Part shown: positions 8,237 through 17,482 of the stretch, piece by piece | Layout of the letters: every line of letters begins with the position of its first letter | Numbering within the stretch: position 1 is the stretch's first letter | NCBI RefSeq assembly: GCF_023015965.1 | Contig: NZ_JALKAN010000001.1 | Coordinates: forward strand, 558,001 to 622,000 | Reading direction: 5' to 3' | DNA: 64,000 nucleotides | DNA from: Allomuricauda sp. F6463D | GTDB lineage: Bacteria > Bacteroidota > Bacteroidia > Flavobacteriales > Flavobacteriaceae | Translations under genes and position numbers: made by a program | Notes under the pieces: model-generated | What the model was told of the DNA's origin: nothing | Databases searched by the model: none | Seen by the model: the letters and a program-made list of their open reading frames with translations, nothing else

Positions 8237-9489
8237 TATAATGTACTTTGTTCGTTGTTGATGATTCCATACACCCTTCCTTTTAACTTGGAACCCAAGA
8301 ACATGCTGTTTTTAGAAGAAGAAAGAATGTCTTTTGTGTCAAAAGTATATTCACCTTCAGGGTTGAACAGGGTTAAACATGCATTGGAACCTTCTTTTAA
8401 TGTAGGTGTTTTTACTTGAAATCGCGAACGTCCTTTGATCAACAGGGATATGGTTTCTTCCAATCCAAAAATGGCATTCAATCCACCAAATGCTGATTCC
8501 AGTCCTAAACTTCCGCTTTTGGCATTATCAAACTCAACACGCTTATGTTCAATATCTAGCGGAATATGGTCGGAGGTCACATAATCTATGGTGCCTTTTT
8601 TAACACCTTTGATTAATGCCTTACAATCCGATACGGTGCGTAGGGGAGGTGAGACCTTAAAGTGCGTATCAAAACTATTTAGCGTATTATCCGAAAAAAA
8701 TAGATTATGAACTGCCACACTACAGCTTACGTCCAATCCTTTATTCTTGGCATCGGCAATAAGTTTTACCGAGCCTGCAGAAGAAATTGTGGGAATATGG
8801 AGTTTCCCCCCTGTATATTCCAAAATAAACAGGTCTCGTGCAATCTGTAATTCTTCCGCCAAGGCGGGAATACCTTTCAGTCCTAATTTTGTGGAGATTT
8901 CTCCTTCGTGTACTACACCTTTACCTTTTATATCACCATCTTGTGGAAAGGAATATACCAAACCATCAAAATTTTGGGCATAAAGCAATGCTATTTTAAG
9001 CAAATTGGGATTTGAAATCTGTTTTTTAAAATCATAAAACCCAACTGCACCCGCATTTTTCATATCGAAAAGCTCAGCCAGAGCAACTCCTTCCGAATTT
9101 TTGGTCAGTGAACCAATGGGGTGTAGCGTGGTTGCATTTCCAAGTCCACGTTCTTTCAAAAATACAATATCAGAGCTGGTATCTGGTACTGGATGCGTAT
9201 TCGGATTCAGAACAATATCGGTAAACCCACTTTTACCTGCTGTATAAAGACCGTTTGCAATGGTTTCACGTTCCTCATAACCAGGTTCTCCAAAACTTAC
9301 GCTGCTATCGAACCAACCGAGGGATACATGTAGATTATTTTTTTCCACCACTTTGGTATTGGATGTGGTTTCTAGGGAGACACCAATTTTCTCAATGATT
9401 CCTTTTTTTATAAGGATATCACGTTTTTTCAAATGAAGTTCCTTGTTCTCCGGGCATACAATTTTTGCAGACTTCAGCAGCATGTTCAT
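8236..9489 (-). CDS. Dihydroorotase homologue without the HxH metal site (PyrC'-like)
   Basis: A 417-residue amidohydrolase-fold protein related to type I dihydroorotases. Where active enzymes have DxHxHxREPG, this reads DSSVSFGEPG (residues 61-70): both metal-binding histidines and the substrate-binding arginine are replaced (S63, S65, G67). The later YVTSDHIPLD aspartate region is kept. It is probably catalytically inactive, comparable to the PyrC' subunits that stabilise aspartate transcarbamoylase in pseudomonads. The start at 9489 makes an ATGA overlap with the stop of the upstream VWA gene; the frame stays open for 23 more codons, but those lie inside that gene. Confidence 0.88.
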   Translation of the reverse strand: MNMLLKSAKIVCPENKELHLKKRDILIKKGIIEKIGVSLETTSNTKVVEKNNLHVSLGWFDSSVSFGEPGYEERETIANGLYTAGKSGFTDIVLNPNTHPVPDTSSDIVFLKERGLGNATTLHPIGSLTKNSEGVALAELFDMKNAGAVGFYDFKKQISNPNLLKIALLYAQNFDGLVYSFPQDGDIKGKGVVHEGEISTKLGLKGIPALAEELQIARDLFILEYTGGKLHIPTISSAGSVKLIADAKNKGLDVSCSVAVHNLFFSDNTLNSFDTHFKVSPPLRTVSDCKALIKGVKKGTIDYVTSDHIPLDIEHKRVEFDNAKSGSLGLESAFGGLNAIFGLEETISLLIKGRSRFQVKTPTLKEGSNACLTLFNPEGEYTFDTKDILSSSKNSMFLGSKLKGRVYGIINNEQSTL

Positions 9490-11408
9490 GTAACAATTTT
9501 TTGAATGATAACCTCCAGTAGTGCCAGAAGCAACGCTAAAATAACAAACCATTTCCAATATGCGGTAATGTTGTTCTCCGTTTCCAAATATTCAAATAAC
9601 GCTGGAATGGATTCCATGGTATTTATATTTTCCAATGTTCCTATATCAAGATATTTGAGCAAACTTTCGGTTCTGGGATAATTAAAACTAATATTTTCCA
9701 ATGGTTGTTCGTTTTTCAAAATGGAATAAATTCCATCTACCACTGGGTTTTGGTCAAATGTAAGCCGTACACGGTTCGGAAAACTTTGTTGTAAAGGAAT
9801 AAAACCATGGTTTTCTTTTGAAACTTTCAAAATGTCATCGGTGTCTATTTGAACAGCAATGTCAACTGTTGAGACACTACCAAGGGTTTGGTAGGGCTTT
9901 GGCAATTGTAGACTGGATTGTGCCATATTATAAAAAGTGGGCACAATAAGTGGGGAGTTGATGAAATTGGAATTTTCCAACGCCAAGGGTGCCGTAAAAA
10001 TAAACAACCCATTTTCCCCTGTTAAAAAGGAATCACCGCCCTCCATGGACAAGGCTATGGGCAGTGTTGACCGTATCCTAAAATGTTCTTTAACCGATGG
10101 GTATTGAAAATTGGTCACTCTCTGTTCAAACACATCACGGTACAATGGATGGTCAAAAGTTATGGTGGTCAACTCGGCGTTTGATGAAATTTTTTCAGTG
10201 AACTGTGTACTGGACACCGTAGATAAAAATGTATTGTATGAAGAAATATCACTGTTGATTGAAGGCACAATTATTAACGTGCCGCCATCGTCTTTAAAAG
10301 TGCGTAGGATATTTTGCAAGCTGGTAGGGATGGTTCCTAAATCATCTAGAATCACCACATTTTGTTCCGTTAAATTACTGTAATCCAACTGGTTTAAAGG
10401 ATATTTCTGAAAATCGTATTCATTGCCACGAAACAATCGGTTCAGGTAATCATTGTCCGATTCACTAATGGCCAACACCTTTATCTTTTTGTTGGAATTA
10501 ATATTGAAAAAGAACTGATTATCATACCCCAAGGCATTATCAATAATACTAAGTTTTCCATTCAATACTTCATTTAATGGAATGGTAAATTCAACTTCGG
10601 CATCTCCGGATGCCCTGAACGTGGCTCCCGTTTTAGCGATCAATTCATCATCATTATATAAGGAAATGGGCAACACCTCATTTTCTTTGCCTCCGGAAAG
10701 AAATACTTGAAGGGTTGCTTGTTCATTTAGACCCTCTTCCAAAAAAACGGAATCAATGGAAATATTTTGAATTTCCCGTGGTCGCATCGGAACAAAATGT
10801 GTCGTCAAAACTGAATCTAAAGCAGTGTTGCTTGCAGCTAACCTTTCTTGAAAATCGGAAATCACGATTAAGTTTTTTATGCTGCCTTTGTTTTGGGAAA
10901 ACAAACTCGTGGCCTTTAAGCCAATTTCGTTTAGGTTTAACTGCTTAAAGGAGTAGGAGAGTGAGAGTAAAGCATTTTGGATATCGGCTTTCTGAACATT
11001 GGTAAATGTTTTTTCATTGGTATACAGACTGAACGCTGTTTCTCCATCAATATTTTTAAGTAAATCTTGCACTGCTTTTTCCAAAAGTGAAATACCGTTG
11101 GTATTCGCTTGCATACTAAACGAATCGTCCAAATAAATAACAGTTTCTTTTTCCTTAAGTGCTGAAACGGCAGAAGTGAAAGGTTGGGCAAAGGCAATAA
11201 TAATGGCCGCAAGCAATAAAAGCCGTGTAAAAAGAAGCAACCATTTTTTAAGGGAGTTACTCTTTCTGGACTCCGAAACTACCTTTTGAAGCATGGCTAC
11301 ATTGGTAAAAGGTGTTTTGGTAAACCTTCGTAATTGAAATAAATGAATTAAAATAGGTATGACTAGAAGAAAAAGTGCCCAAAGAATTTCTGGATGTTTA
11401 AACTGCAT
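9486..11408 (-). CDS. BatA-domain VWA-like membrane protein
   Basis: A protein of about 640 residues beginning with the N-terminal double-transmembrane BatA domain: MQFKHPEILWALFLLVIPIL, HLFQLRRF, then a second segment LLLFTRLLLLAAIIIAFAQP. A von Willebrand factor A-like domain follows (VIYLDDSFSMQANTNG, a DxSxS-like MIDAS), then a large domain probably facing the periplasm, and a final membrane segment near the C-terminus (WKWFVILALLLALLEVII). Such proteins occur in Bacteroidota beside MoxR/Bat genes, but none is adjacent here. ATGs at 11417 and 11414 are alternative starts; 11408 gives the usual N-terminus. Coupled by ATGA overlap to the dihydroorotase-like gene. Confidence 0.88.
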   Translation of the reverse strand: MQFKHPEILWALFLLVIPILIHLFQLRRFTKTPFTNVAMLQKVVSESRKSNSLKKWLLLFTRLLLLAAIIIAFAQPFTSAVSALKEKETVIYLDDSFSMQANTNGISLLEKAVQDLLKNIDGETAFSLYTNEKTFTNVQKADIQNALLSLSYSFKQLNLNEIGLKATSLFSQNKGSIKNLIVISDFQERLAASNTALDSVLTTHFVPMRPREIQNISIDSVFLEEGLNEQATLQVFLSGGKENEVLPISLYNDDELIAKTGATFRASGDAEVEFTIPLNEVLNGKLSIIDNALGYDNQFFFNINSNKKIKVLAISESDNDYLNRLFRGNEYDFQKYPLNQLDYSNLTEQNVVILDDLGTIPTSLQNILRTFKDDGGTLIIVPSINSDISSYNTFLSTVSSTQFTEKISSNAELTTITFDHPLYRDVFEQRVTNFQYPSVKEHFRIRSTLPIALSMEGGDSFLTGENGLFIFTAPLALENSNFINSPLIVPTFYNMAQSSLQLPKPYQTLGSVSTVDIAVQIDTDDILKVSKENHGFIPLQQSFPNRVRLTFDQNPVVDGIYSILKNEQPLENISFNYPRTESLLKYLDIGTLENINTMESIPALFEYLETENNITAYWKWFVILALLLALLEVIIQKIVT

Positions 11409-11425
11409 TCCCATCATTGCTTAGT

Positions 11426-11433
11426 CAAAGATA
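11426..11433 (-). promoter_or_regulatory. Promoter -7 element of the BatA-like gene
   Basis: TATCTTTG on the minus strand, 17 nt before the preferred ATG (11408) and 8 nt before the first ATG (11417). The remaining roughly 160 bp up to the glycosyltransferase stop at 11596 show nothing further that I can assign. Confidence 0.4.
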
Positions 11434-11595
11434 GGCATTAAAACATTCTCATTTTAATGTTCATTTATCAATTGTTGCTGTTCACTACACAATACAGTTG
11501 TTCATTGTGGTGAGATTATTCTTTTTTGACATAAATGACTTCTTCAATAGTATGTTTGAAAAACATAAAAAATCTTAACCACCTATTTTCTTACG

Positions 11596-12603
11596 TCAAC
11601 AAAAAAAGAAGTAATCTTCCATGGGTGATTGTCCCAACTTAGAAAAATAGACACGTATTTCTTTTTGGGCAGCTTCGTTGGCTACGGTAATAATGCTTTG
11701 GGGATTGTCCAAGTCTTGTAATGCTTCAAAATGAACCAATTCGACCCCATAAATACTTTTACCTATTTTTTTAGGATTATCGCAGAGCCATATAAATTCT
11801 AACCCTTTATTTATAAGGCCTTTTGCAATTTTTTTACCTTTAAATCCAGCTCCCCAAATTACCAAAGGACGACTGGTTTTATAGTTTAGTTTTAAAAAAT
11901 AATGAAGTTTTATATCCAAAAAATAGTTTTGGGCATAGTGCTCGTGGGTGCGGGACGTACGTGTATCATAATCGCGCCAAAGGTGGAGTATTTGGTCACA
12001 TGGAATAATTTTAAGTCCCTGTTCGTAAAAGCGAAAGGTGAGGTCGTAATCCTCGGGGTATCGATTAGGTTGAAACCCTCCACTTTTTTCAAAATCTTCT
12101 CGATAGGCCATCCAACAAGGAGAAGGAATTACACATTCCTTATAAATTTCATCGAAATTGTTTCCCCTTGAAGTTAACCGGTTTAACCATTGCTCATATC
12201 GTTCATAACCATTACTAATGCCCCGATTTGAAAAATACTGCACCTGTCCCACAGAAATGTGGCCTGTCCCATTTTCAATCAACGTATTTATCATGACTTC
12301 TAGTCGTTCAGGTTTCATAATATCATCCGAATCCATACGGGTCACAAAACTTCCACCACTGTGAGAATAACCAGTTTGAAGTGCTGGTATAATCCCTGAG
12401 CCCTTATTGTTAAAGACTTTTATGCGATTGTCTTTATTGGAGTAAGTGGAAAGTAGCTCAAAACTTTTATCGGTAGAATGGTCGTTTACCGCCAAGACTT
12501 CCCAGGCAGTATAGGTTTGATCTATAATGGAATCCAAACATTCGGGCAGAAAATGTGCGGTGTTTTTAAAGGGGATTATAATGCTGACCTTAGGTGTGTG
12601 CAT
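11596..12603 (-). CDS. Family 2 glycosyltransferase with a Rossmann-like C-terminal part
   Basis: A 335-residue GT-A enzyme. The N-terminus VSIIIPFKNTAHFLPECLDS and the metal/nucleotide motif TRMDSDDIM are clear GT2 hallmarks, and GGFQPNRYPEDYDLTFRFYE supplies the acceptor-side ED motif. After about residue 245 the chain adds a segment with VIWGAGFKGKKIAKGLINKG, a GxGxxG-like dinucleotide-binding loop that is not part of the catalytic GT2 core. It probably transfers a sugar to a surface polysaccharide or lipid; donor and acceptor are unknown. A 13-bp palindrome (GGAACT-T-AGTTCC, 12612-12624) lies just ahead of its ATG. Confidence 0.9.
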   Translation of the reverse strand: MHTPKVSIIIPFKNTAHFLPECLDSIIDQTYTAWEVLAVNDHSTDKSFELLSTYSNKDNRIKVFNNKGSGIIPALQTGYSHSGGSFVTRMDSDDIMKPERLEVMINTLIENGTGHISVGQVQYFSNRGISNGYERYEQWLNRLTSRGNNFDEIYKECVIPSPCWMAYREDFEKSGGFQPNRYPEDYDLTFRFYEQGLKIIPCDQILHLWRDYDTRTSRTHEHYAQNYFLDIKLHYFLKLNYKTSRPLVIWGAGFKGKKIAKGLINKGLEFIWLCDNPKKIGKSIYGVELVHFEALQDLDNPQSIITVANEAAQKEIRVYFSKLGQSPMEDYFFFC

Positions 12604-12657
12604 ATTTTTAAGGAACTTAGTTCCCGTCGCAAATTGTTGATTGGTTATAAAAGCATA

Positions 12658-13353
12658 TTATTTGGTCTGTAGAGCCTTGTTTATCGCTTTTTTCACCATT
12701 ACTTCCATAATCTCGTATCCAGCCTTTGTTACATGAACTTCGTCCGTTGTCAATTTAGAAGGAAGACCATTTCTATCATCGGCCATTTCGGAAAAATAAT
12801 CCAAAAACATAACTTCTTTTTCTTGCGTCATTGTTTTGAGCATATTGTTAAGCTTCGGAATTTTAATATTTGGCTCCAGGCCGGTCCGCCATGGATAATC
12901 GAAAGCAGGAAGCACTGAGCAAACAATGGGACAAATCCCATTGGTTTCTGCCAATTCCACCATAGATAAAATGTTATCTCGAATTTGTTCCAAGGTCATA
13001 GGGCCGGTGTTCCCAGCAATATCGTTGGTCCCTGCCAAAATCACCACCACTTTTGGGTCAAGGGCCACTACATCTTGACGGAACCGCAGCAACATCTGAG
13101 GCGTAGTCTGTCCACTGATGCCACGATTAATATAGGGGTTGTCGGCAAAAAAATCAGGGTGAACATCTTTCCACATTTCGGTTATGGAATTACCCATAAA
13201 AACGACTCTATTTTCATCTTTTTCGGGTGAGGTCAATGCTATATTGGCCTCTTTGTACTTTTCAAGATTTGGCCAATCCTGAGCATTGATTTTCGTAGTG
13301 TTCGACAATCCTAAAAATGATAGCATAATCAATAGTAGTGTTCGTTTTTTCAC
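12658..13353 (-). CDS. Secreted SGNH/GDSL hydrolase
   Basis: A 231-residue exported esterase/lipase-like enzyme. A signal peptide ends near SNTTKINAQ (about residue 25). The SGNH blocks are in order: GNSITEMW (catalytic Ser), NRGISGQTT (Gly), AGTNDIAG (Asn) and DEVHVTKAGYEIM (Asp-x-x-His). The block spacing is that of PAF-acetylhydrolase-like / carbohydrate-esterase members, so deacetylation of glycans is possible. The frame begins with GTG at 13353 directly before KKRTLLL, which fits a signal-peptide start. It is separated from the S10 peptidase upstream by a terminator. Confidence 0.9.
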   Translation of the reverse strand: MKKRTLLLIMLSFLGLSNTTKINAQDWPNLEKYKEANIALTSPEKDENRVVFMGNSITEMWKDVHPDFFADNPYINRGISGQTTPQMLLRFRQDVVALDPKVVVILAGTNDIAGNTGPMTLEQIRDNILSMVELAETNGICPIVCSVLPAFDYPWRTGLEPNIKIPKLNNMLKTMTQEKEVMFLDYFSEMADDRNGLPSKLTTDEVHVTKAGYEIMEVMVKKAINKALQTK

Positions 13354-13408
13354 CGTTTGCGAGTTTTGTTAAAAATAAAAAAATTATCTAAAACTGATGT
13401 AAACAAAT

Positions 13409-13440
13409 AAGCGGTAGGATATAATTAAATCCTACCGCTT
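13409..13440 (-). terminator. Terminator after the S10 peptidase gene
   Basis: A perfect 12-bp stem (AAGCGGTAGGAT / ATCCTACCGCTT) with an 8-nt A/T loop, 24 bp past the stop of the S10 peptidase gene read on the minus strand. On that strand it is followed by a T-rich stretch (TTATTTGTTT). Confidence 0.8.
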
Positions 13441-13464
13441 AAAATCATCAATTTGATTAATCAA

Positions 13465-14949
13465 CTAGTATTTTGCGCTTTTCCCTTTGGCTTGGGTTCT
13501 TAAAATAAACGCTCTAATATCATCGTTGGCCGTTTTTAAATCTTCTTTTCTCAGATACATCATATGACCTGAACGGTAACCTTTAAATTCGAAACGGTCT
13601 TTCATTCTACCACTTGGATCTACTTGTGACATGGTATATTTTGCTGCAAAATAGGTGCAGGCACCATCATAATAACCAGATTGTACCAAAACATTCAAGT
13701 ATGGATTTTGTGCCATGGCTTGGCGCAAATTGTCTCGAACATTATCATCACTGTTGTCCCAAGGGTGAACGGGGCCAAACATGTTGTATTTTATATCGGT
13801 CTGAAAATTAAGGTCTTCCTGTAAATAATAATTGATGGCAGGAGTAAAGCTATGTAACCAAGACGTCAATTCAGGAGAGTAATCTGGTCTAGTACCTGCC
13901 AAGGTTTTATCAATCCCTAAGTATCGACTATCCAAACGTCCGATAGTGAATCCACCTTTTTCCCTTAATAAAGCTTTCCAGAAAAATTGGGTGGGCACAT
14001 CCAAATTATGATCCATAATATCTTTGGCATCCAATCCGGAGTAACGGGCCATTTTATTGGCAATTGCTTCACGTTCAGAATCAGCGATGAAACCACCTTT
14101 GGCAATGGCCGGGATTAATTCATTTATAGTAAATTCCTCTACTTCGGGCAACACATCCAATAAATCTTTGCTTTGCAAATCAGATGGTAAGGCCTTATGG
14201 TGCCAAGCTGCAGCAGCGAAATAAGGAAGGTTCAATGCGCTTGAAACAGGGTCGTCGTCGCGGAATACCTTATAATCTGCAGGAGATACCATTATTACTC
14301 CATTCAAATACATCCATTGTTGGTTTTGAAGTGCCAATGACAGCCCCATTACTCGAGTACCTCCATAACTTTCACCTACAATGTACTTGGGTGAATTCCA
14401 ACGATTGTTACGGGTTACAAAAGTGCTTAACCATTCTGATAAATATTTAGTGTCAGCATTGATTCCAAAGAATTTTTTACGATCCACTTCCTTACCAGTT
14501 TCAGGAATGGTGCGAGAATAGCCCGTATTTACAGGGTTTACGTACACAATATCGGTAACATCCAACACAGAATATGGATTTTCTTTAACACCATATGGTT
14601 GCACGGGATAACCTTCGTCATCAATTTTTAGGATTCGAGGCCCGGTGTAAGCCAAGTGCATCCAAACAGAGCCTGAGCCCGGTCCTCCATTAAAAGAAAT
14701 CAATAATGGTCGGGATGCTCTATCTTTTACACCGTTTTTGGTATAATAGGTATAATGCAGGGATGCGACTGGGTCTCCCAATTCGTCCCAAACAGGTTGT
14801 GTTCCAGTTGTGGCCGAATAATCCAATCTAGAACCATTGATGGTCACGGAATGTTGTGTGGTTACCGTTGTGTCAACGGGTAATTTTCTGCTTTGGGCAA
14901 AGGTCAATGACGTACACATCGCCACACCTAGTACTAAGAGTTTCTTCAT
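13465..14949 (-). CDS. Secreted S10-family serine carboxypeptidase-like protein
   Basis: A 494-residue exported peptidase. It begins MKKLLVLGVAMCTSLTFAQS, a clear signal peptide. S10 motifs are present: the oxyanion-hole stretch FNGGPGSGSVWMH, the nucleophile elbow VGESYGG (about residue 192), and a C-terminal SGHMMYLRKED (about 463) supplying the histidine. Bacterial S10 members release C-terminal amino acids from peptides, and the signal peptide puts this one in the periplasm or outside. The frame is open 52 codons further upstream, but that extension lacks a signal peptide and was rejected. The 200 bp upstream (14950-15149) hold no clear feature. Confidence 0.92.
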   Translation of the reverse strand: MKKLLVLGVAMCTSLTFAQSRKLPVDTTVTTQHSVTINGSRLDYSATTGTQPVWDELGDPVASLHYTYYTKNGVKDRASRPLLISFNGGPGSGSVWMHLAYTGPRILKIDDEGYPVQPYGVKENPYSVLDVTDIVYVNPVNTGYSRTIPETGKEVDRKKFFGINADTKYLSEWLSTFVTRNNRWNSPKYIVGESYGGTRVMGLSLALQNQQWMYLNGVIMVSPADYKVFRDDDPVSSALNLPYFAAAAWHHKALPSDLQSKDLLDVLPEVEEFTINELIPAIAKGGFIADSEREAIANKMARYSGLDAKDIMDHNLDVPTQFFWKALLREKGGFTIGRLDSRYLGIDKTLAGTRPDYSPELTSWLHSFTPAINYYLQEDLNFQTDIKYNMFGPVHPWDNSDDNVRDNLRQAMAQNPYLNVLVQSGYYDGACTYFAAKYTMSQVDPSGRMKDRFEFKGYRSGHMMYLRKEDLKTANDDIRAFILRTQAKGKSAKY

Positions 14950-15149
14950 TTTTAAGGGTTGAATTAGACTAGCTATAAAAATAAGGAATTTGGAGATTCT
15001 TATCTGATAAAAGCAATAAAAAAGTATGAAGAAGTATTCGATTGTTCCTTCATTTCTAAATTTAACGGTCTTCATTAAATCCAAAATCCAAGAAATACTC
15101 ACCATACATATTATGTATTTGAAAAAAACGCTGGTTCCCCTTGCCGTAG

Positions 15150-15785
15150 CTATAAGTTGAACTCTGTTATATTATTATCGGTGTCAAAAATATGGGGATA
15201 GTGTTCTTTAATATTTTTCTTCATGAACTCCAGTGGCACGTCCTCAAAGTGTCCGTAATCCGCAGTATATTCCATAAATCGTGTTCCAGAACTGTTATAC
15301 GCTTGTAAAAACGAGTGGTTTTCCCCGTCAAATTCCAATGGCTCTACGTTTAGTTTTTTGCACAGGGTTTTGTTGAACGCAGGTGACATTTTCAACCATG
15401 TATTATTGAGAAAAACATTTACCATTCCATGGGGTGTAAGTTCGTTGGAACCAAATTTTTCCATCAACCTATCCACGGCAATGTGGTTCTTTACCTTCCC
15501 CAAATGGAGTCTGGCAGGTATCCGCATCGCCCTGAGCCCAGCAATCAACACAATTGACTTTTCCACACAATTCCCGGTAGATTTCTTGGCAATGATACTA
15601 GCCTTAAAATTCTTTTTAGACAGACTTATGCTGTAGGGGTCATATTTCCAATTATCCCGTACTTTGATGTACAGACCAATTGCTTTTTCCTTATCCGTTA
15701 ATGATTTCCCTGTAAATTCGGATATAAGTGATTGAACTGAATCACTTTCAAAATCAAAGAAGTAGGAAGGTGCCAAGTATTTCAT
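15150..15785 (-). CDS. Transglutaminase-like cysteine protein
   Basis: A 211-residue cytosolic protein with a transglutaminase/protease-like core: KSTGNCVEKSIVLIAGLRAM carries the nucleophilic Cys near residue 73, followed by LTPHGMVNVFLNNTWLKMSP with the His, and an Asp/Asn-bearing strand after it. Such proteins hydrolyse or cross-link peptides or isopeptides; the substrate is unknown. It stands alone on the minus strand between the TIGR02757 gene and the S10 peptidase, with 106 bp before the next gene. Confidence 0.82.
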   Translation of the reverse strand: MKYLAPSYFFDFESDSVQSLISEFTGKSLTDKEKAIGLYIKVRDNWKYDPYSISLSKKNFKASIIAKKSTGNCVEKSIVLIAGLRAMRIPARLHLGKVKNHIAVDRLMEKFGSNELTPHGMVNVFLNNTWLKMSPAFNKTLCKKLNVEPLEFDGENHSFLQAYNSSGTRFMEYTADYGHFEDVPLEFMKKNIKEHYPHIFDTDNNITEFNL

Positions 15786-15891
15786 GTAATTGTTTCTCCT
15801 TTTAAGATAAGGTTTATGTACTTATAATGAAACTATACTCATTTTATAAATAATGCATCAGGTGGATATTTCATAGTAAGATACGCTTAAT

Positions 15892-16656
15892 TCAAAACCG
15901 CTCAAAAACACCCAACCCAAACAACGCAAAATCATACTTTACAGGATCGTTGGCATCCAGCTTTCTTAGGTTTTTATCCAGTTCCTGTAATGCTTTGGCA
16001 TCGTTCTGTTTACGTTTGAGCAATTTTAGTTTACGTGCCACATTACCCGAGTGCACATCCAAGGGGCAGGAGAGTTTGGCAGGGGCAATATCCTTCCAAA
16101 GTCCAAAATCCACTCCAGTAGCATTATCGCGAACCATCCAGCGTAAAAACATATTTATTCGCTTGGCCGCCGAACCTTTGTTGGGGTCGGAAACGTGTTT
16201 TTGGGTCCTATTTGGATGTGGCAATTCAAAAAATACTTCCTTGAACTCGGAAATAGCGGGCTGCATAGAGTCTTTTGTCTGATGCTCAGTAAAAACAGCC
16301 TCCAAACCGCCGAGGTTTTTATAAATGTTTTGCAAACTGCTTACAAAGTAAGCAAGGTCTGATCCATTAAAAGTCCGATGCACAAAAGGGGAGAGAAGTT
16401 CCAAGTCGTCCTTCGAATGGTTCATTACAAAATCGTAAGGAGAGTTGCCCATCATGCCCATGAGTTTTATGGCATTGTTGATAATACTTTTACGATTGCC
16501 CCAAGCAATAGTGGCCGTTAAAAATGCACTGATTTCAATATCTTCTTTCTGGGTAAATCGGTGTGGAATCTGTATGGGATCAGCTTCCAAAAATATGGGG
16601 TGATTGTATTCCAACACTTTGGCATCCAAAAATTCTTTAAGTTCTGCTTTGGTCAT
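15892..16656 (-). CDS. TIGR02757 (DUF2400) family protein
   Basis: A 254-residue protein matching a family common in Bacteroidota whose function is not established. Recognisable stretches are IPHRFTQKEDIEISAFLTAT, IAWGNRKSIINNA, FLRWMVRDNATGVDFGLW and LSCPLDVHSGNVARKLKLL. The last two recall the helix-hairpin-helix DNA-glycosylase fold, so a nucleic-acid role is plausible but not shown. It starts 2 bp after the stop of the LolD-type gene, indicating one transcript. Confidence 0.88.
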   Translation of the reverse strand: MTKAELKEFLDAKVLEYNHPIFLEADPIQIPHRFTQKEDIEISAFLTATIAWGNRKSIINNAIKLMGMMGNSPYDFVMNHSKDDLELLSPFVHRTFNGSDLAYFVSSLQNIYKNLGGLEAVFTEHQTKDSMQPAISEFKEVFFELPHPNRTQKHVSDPNKGSAAKRINMFLRWMVRDNATGVDFGLWKDIAPAKLSCPLDVHSGNVARKLKLLKRKQNDAKALQELDKNLRKLDANDPVKYDFALFGLGVFERF

Positions 16657-16657
16657 A

Positions 16658-17326
16658 TCAATCTTTGGAAACGATCAAACCATCCACCATAGTGAGTTTT
16701 CTGTCCGCCATATCGGCAAGCTCCAAATTGTGGGTTACCAGCACAAAGGTCTGCCCAAATTCGTCCCGTAGTTGAAAGAACAGTTTATGAAGATTGTCCG
16801 CACTTTCAGAATCTAGATTTCCACTGGGTTCATCTGCTAAAACTACAGATGGTTTGTTCATTAGCGAACGTGCAACGGCAACACGCTGCTGCTCACCTCC
16901 AGATAAAGCATTGGGCTTGTGATGATAGCGTTCCTTCAACCCTAAAAAATCCAACAGTTCTTTGGCACGTTTTTCTGCCGTTGCCCGTGGTGATTTTTTA
17001 ATGAATGCTGGAATACACACATTTTCCAATGCAGTAAATTCAGGTAACAACTGGTGAAACTGGAAGATAAAACCAATATGTTCATTTCTAAACTGCGCCA
17101 AACTCTTATCGTTGAGTTGATTTACATCGGTATCATTTATCAATAGAGCACTTTCACCCTTATTTGTCGGAGTATCCAAGGTGCCCAAAATTTGTAATAA
17201 AGTGGTTTTTCCTGCACCCGAGGCACCAACTATGGAAACCACTTCCCCTTTTTTTATTTCTAAATCGACCCCTCGCAAAACCTTGAGATCTCCGTAACTT
17301 TTTTGAATATTTGTGGCCTTTATCAT
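16658..17326 (-). CDS. ABC transporter ATPase, LolD/MacB type
   Basis: A 222-residue ATPase subunit. Walker [13 protein letters not shown] (about residues 34-45), the Q-loop [16 protein letters not shown], signature [16 protein letters not shown], Walker [13 protein letters not shown] and the switch-region [11 protein letters not shown] are all intact. The pattern is that of LolD-type ATPases, which power lipoprotein release or export of small molecules with an FtsX-like permease. No permease is adjacent; instead it is tightly linked to the TIGR02757 gene. Divergent from msrA across a 156-bp gap. Confidence 0.9.
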   Translation of the reverse strand: MIKATNIQKSYGDLKVLRGVDLEIKKGEVVSIVGASGAGKTTLLQILGTLDTPTNKGESALLINDTDVNQLNDKSLAQFRNEHIGFIFQFHQLLPEFTALENVCIPAFIKKSPRATAEKRAKELLDFLGLKERYHHKPNALSGGEQQRVAVARSLMNKPSVVLADEPSGNLDSESADNLHKLFFQLRDEFGQTFVLVTHNLELADMADRKLTMVDGLIVSKD

Positions 17327-17467
17327 AAATACAGCTTCGGTGATCGAAGATAATCATTACAGTTGTATCACAAAGATCGGAGTTTTCGAATAAAGTTCTG
17401 ATACTTATTTCGACTAAGCTGAAAAGAAATAGTTGATACATTCAAACAATTACACTTAAATATTGTT

Positions 17468-17475
17468 TAATTTTG
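17468..17475 (+). promoter_or_regulatory. Promoter -7 element of msrA
   Basis: TAATTTTG, 7 nt before the msrA ATG. The predicted start of transcription is practically at the start codon. The rest of the 156-bp divergent region shows no further recognisable site. Confidence 0.4.
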
Positions 17476-17482
17476 ATTCAAA

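Noticed and set aside
14950..15105. N-terminal extension of the S10 peptidase frame by 52 codons
   Set aside because: It hides the signal peptide, begins with no recognisable domain, and the internal ATG at 14949 gives a standard secretory start.
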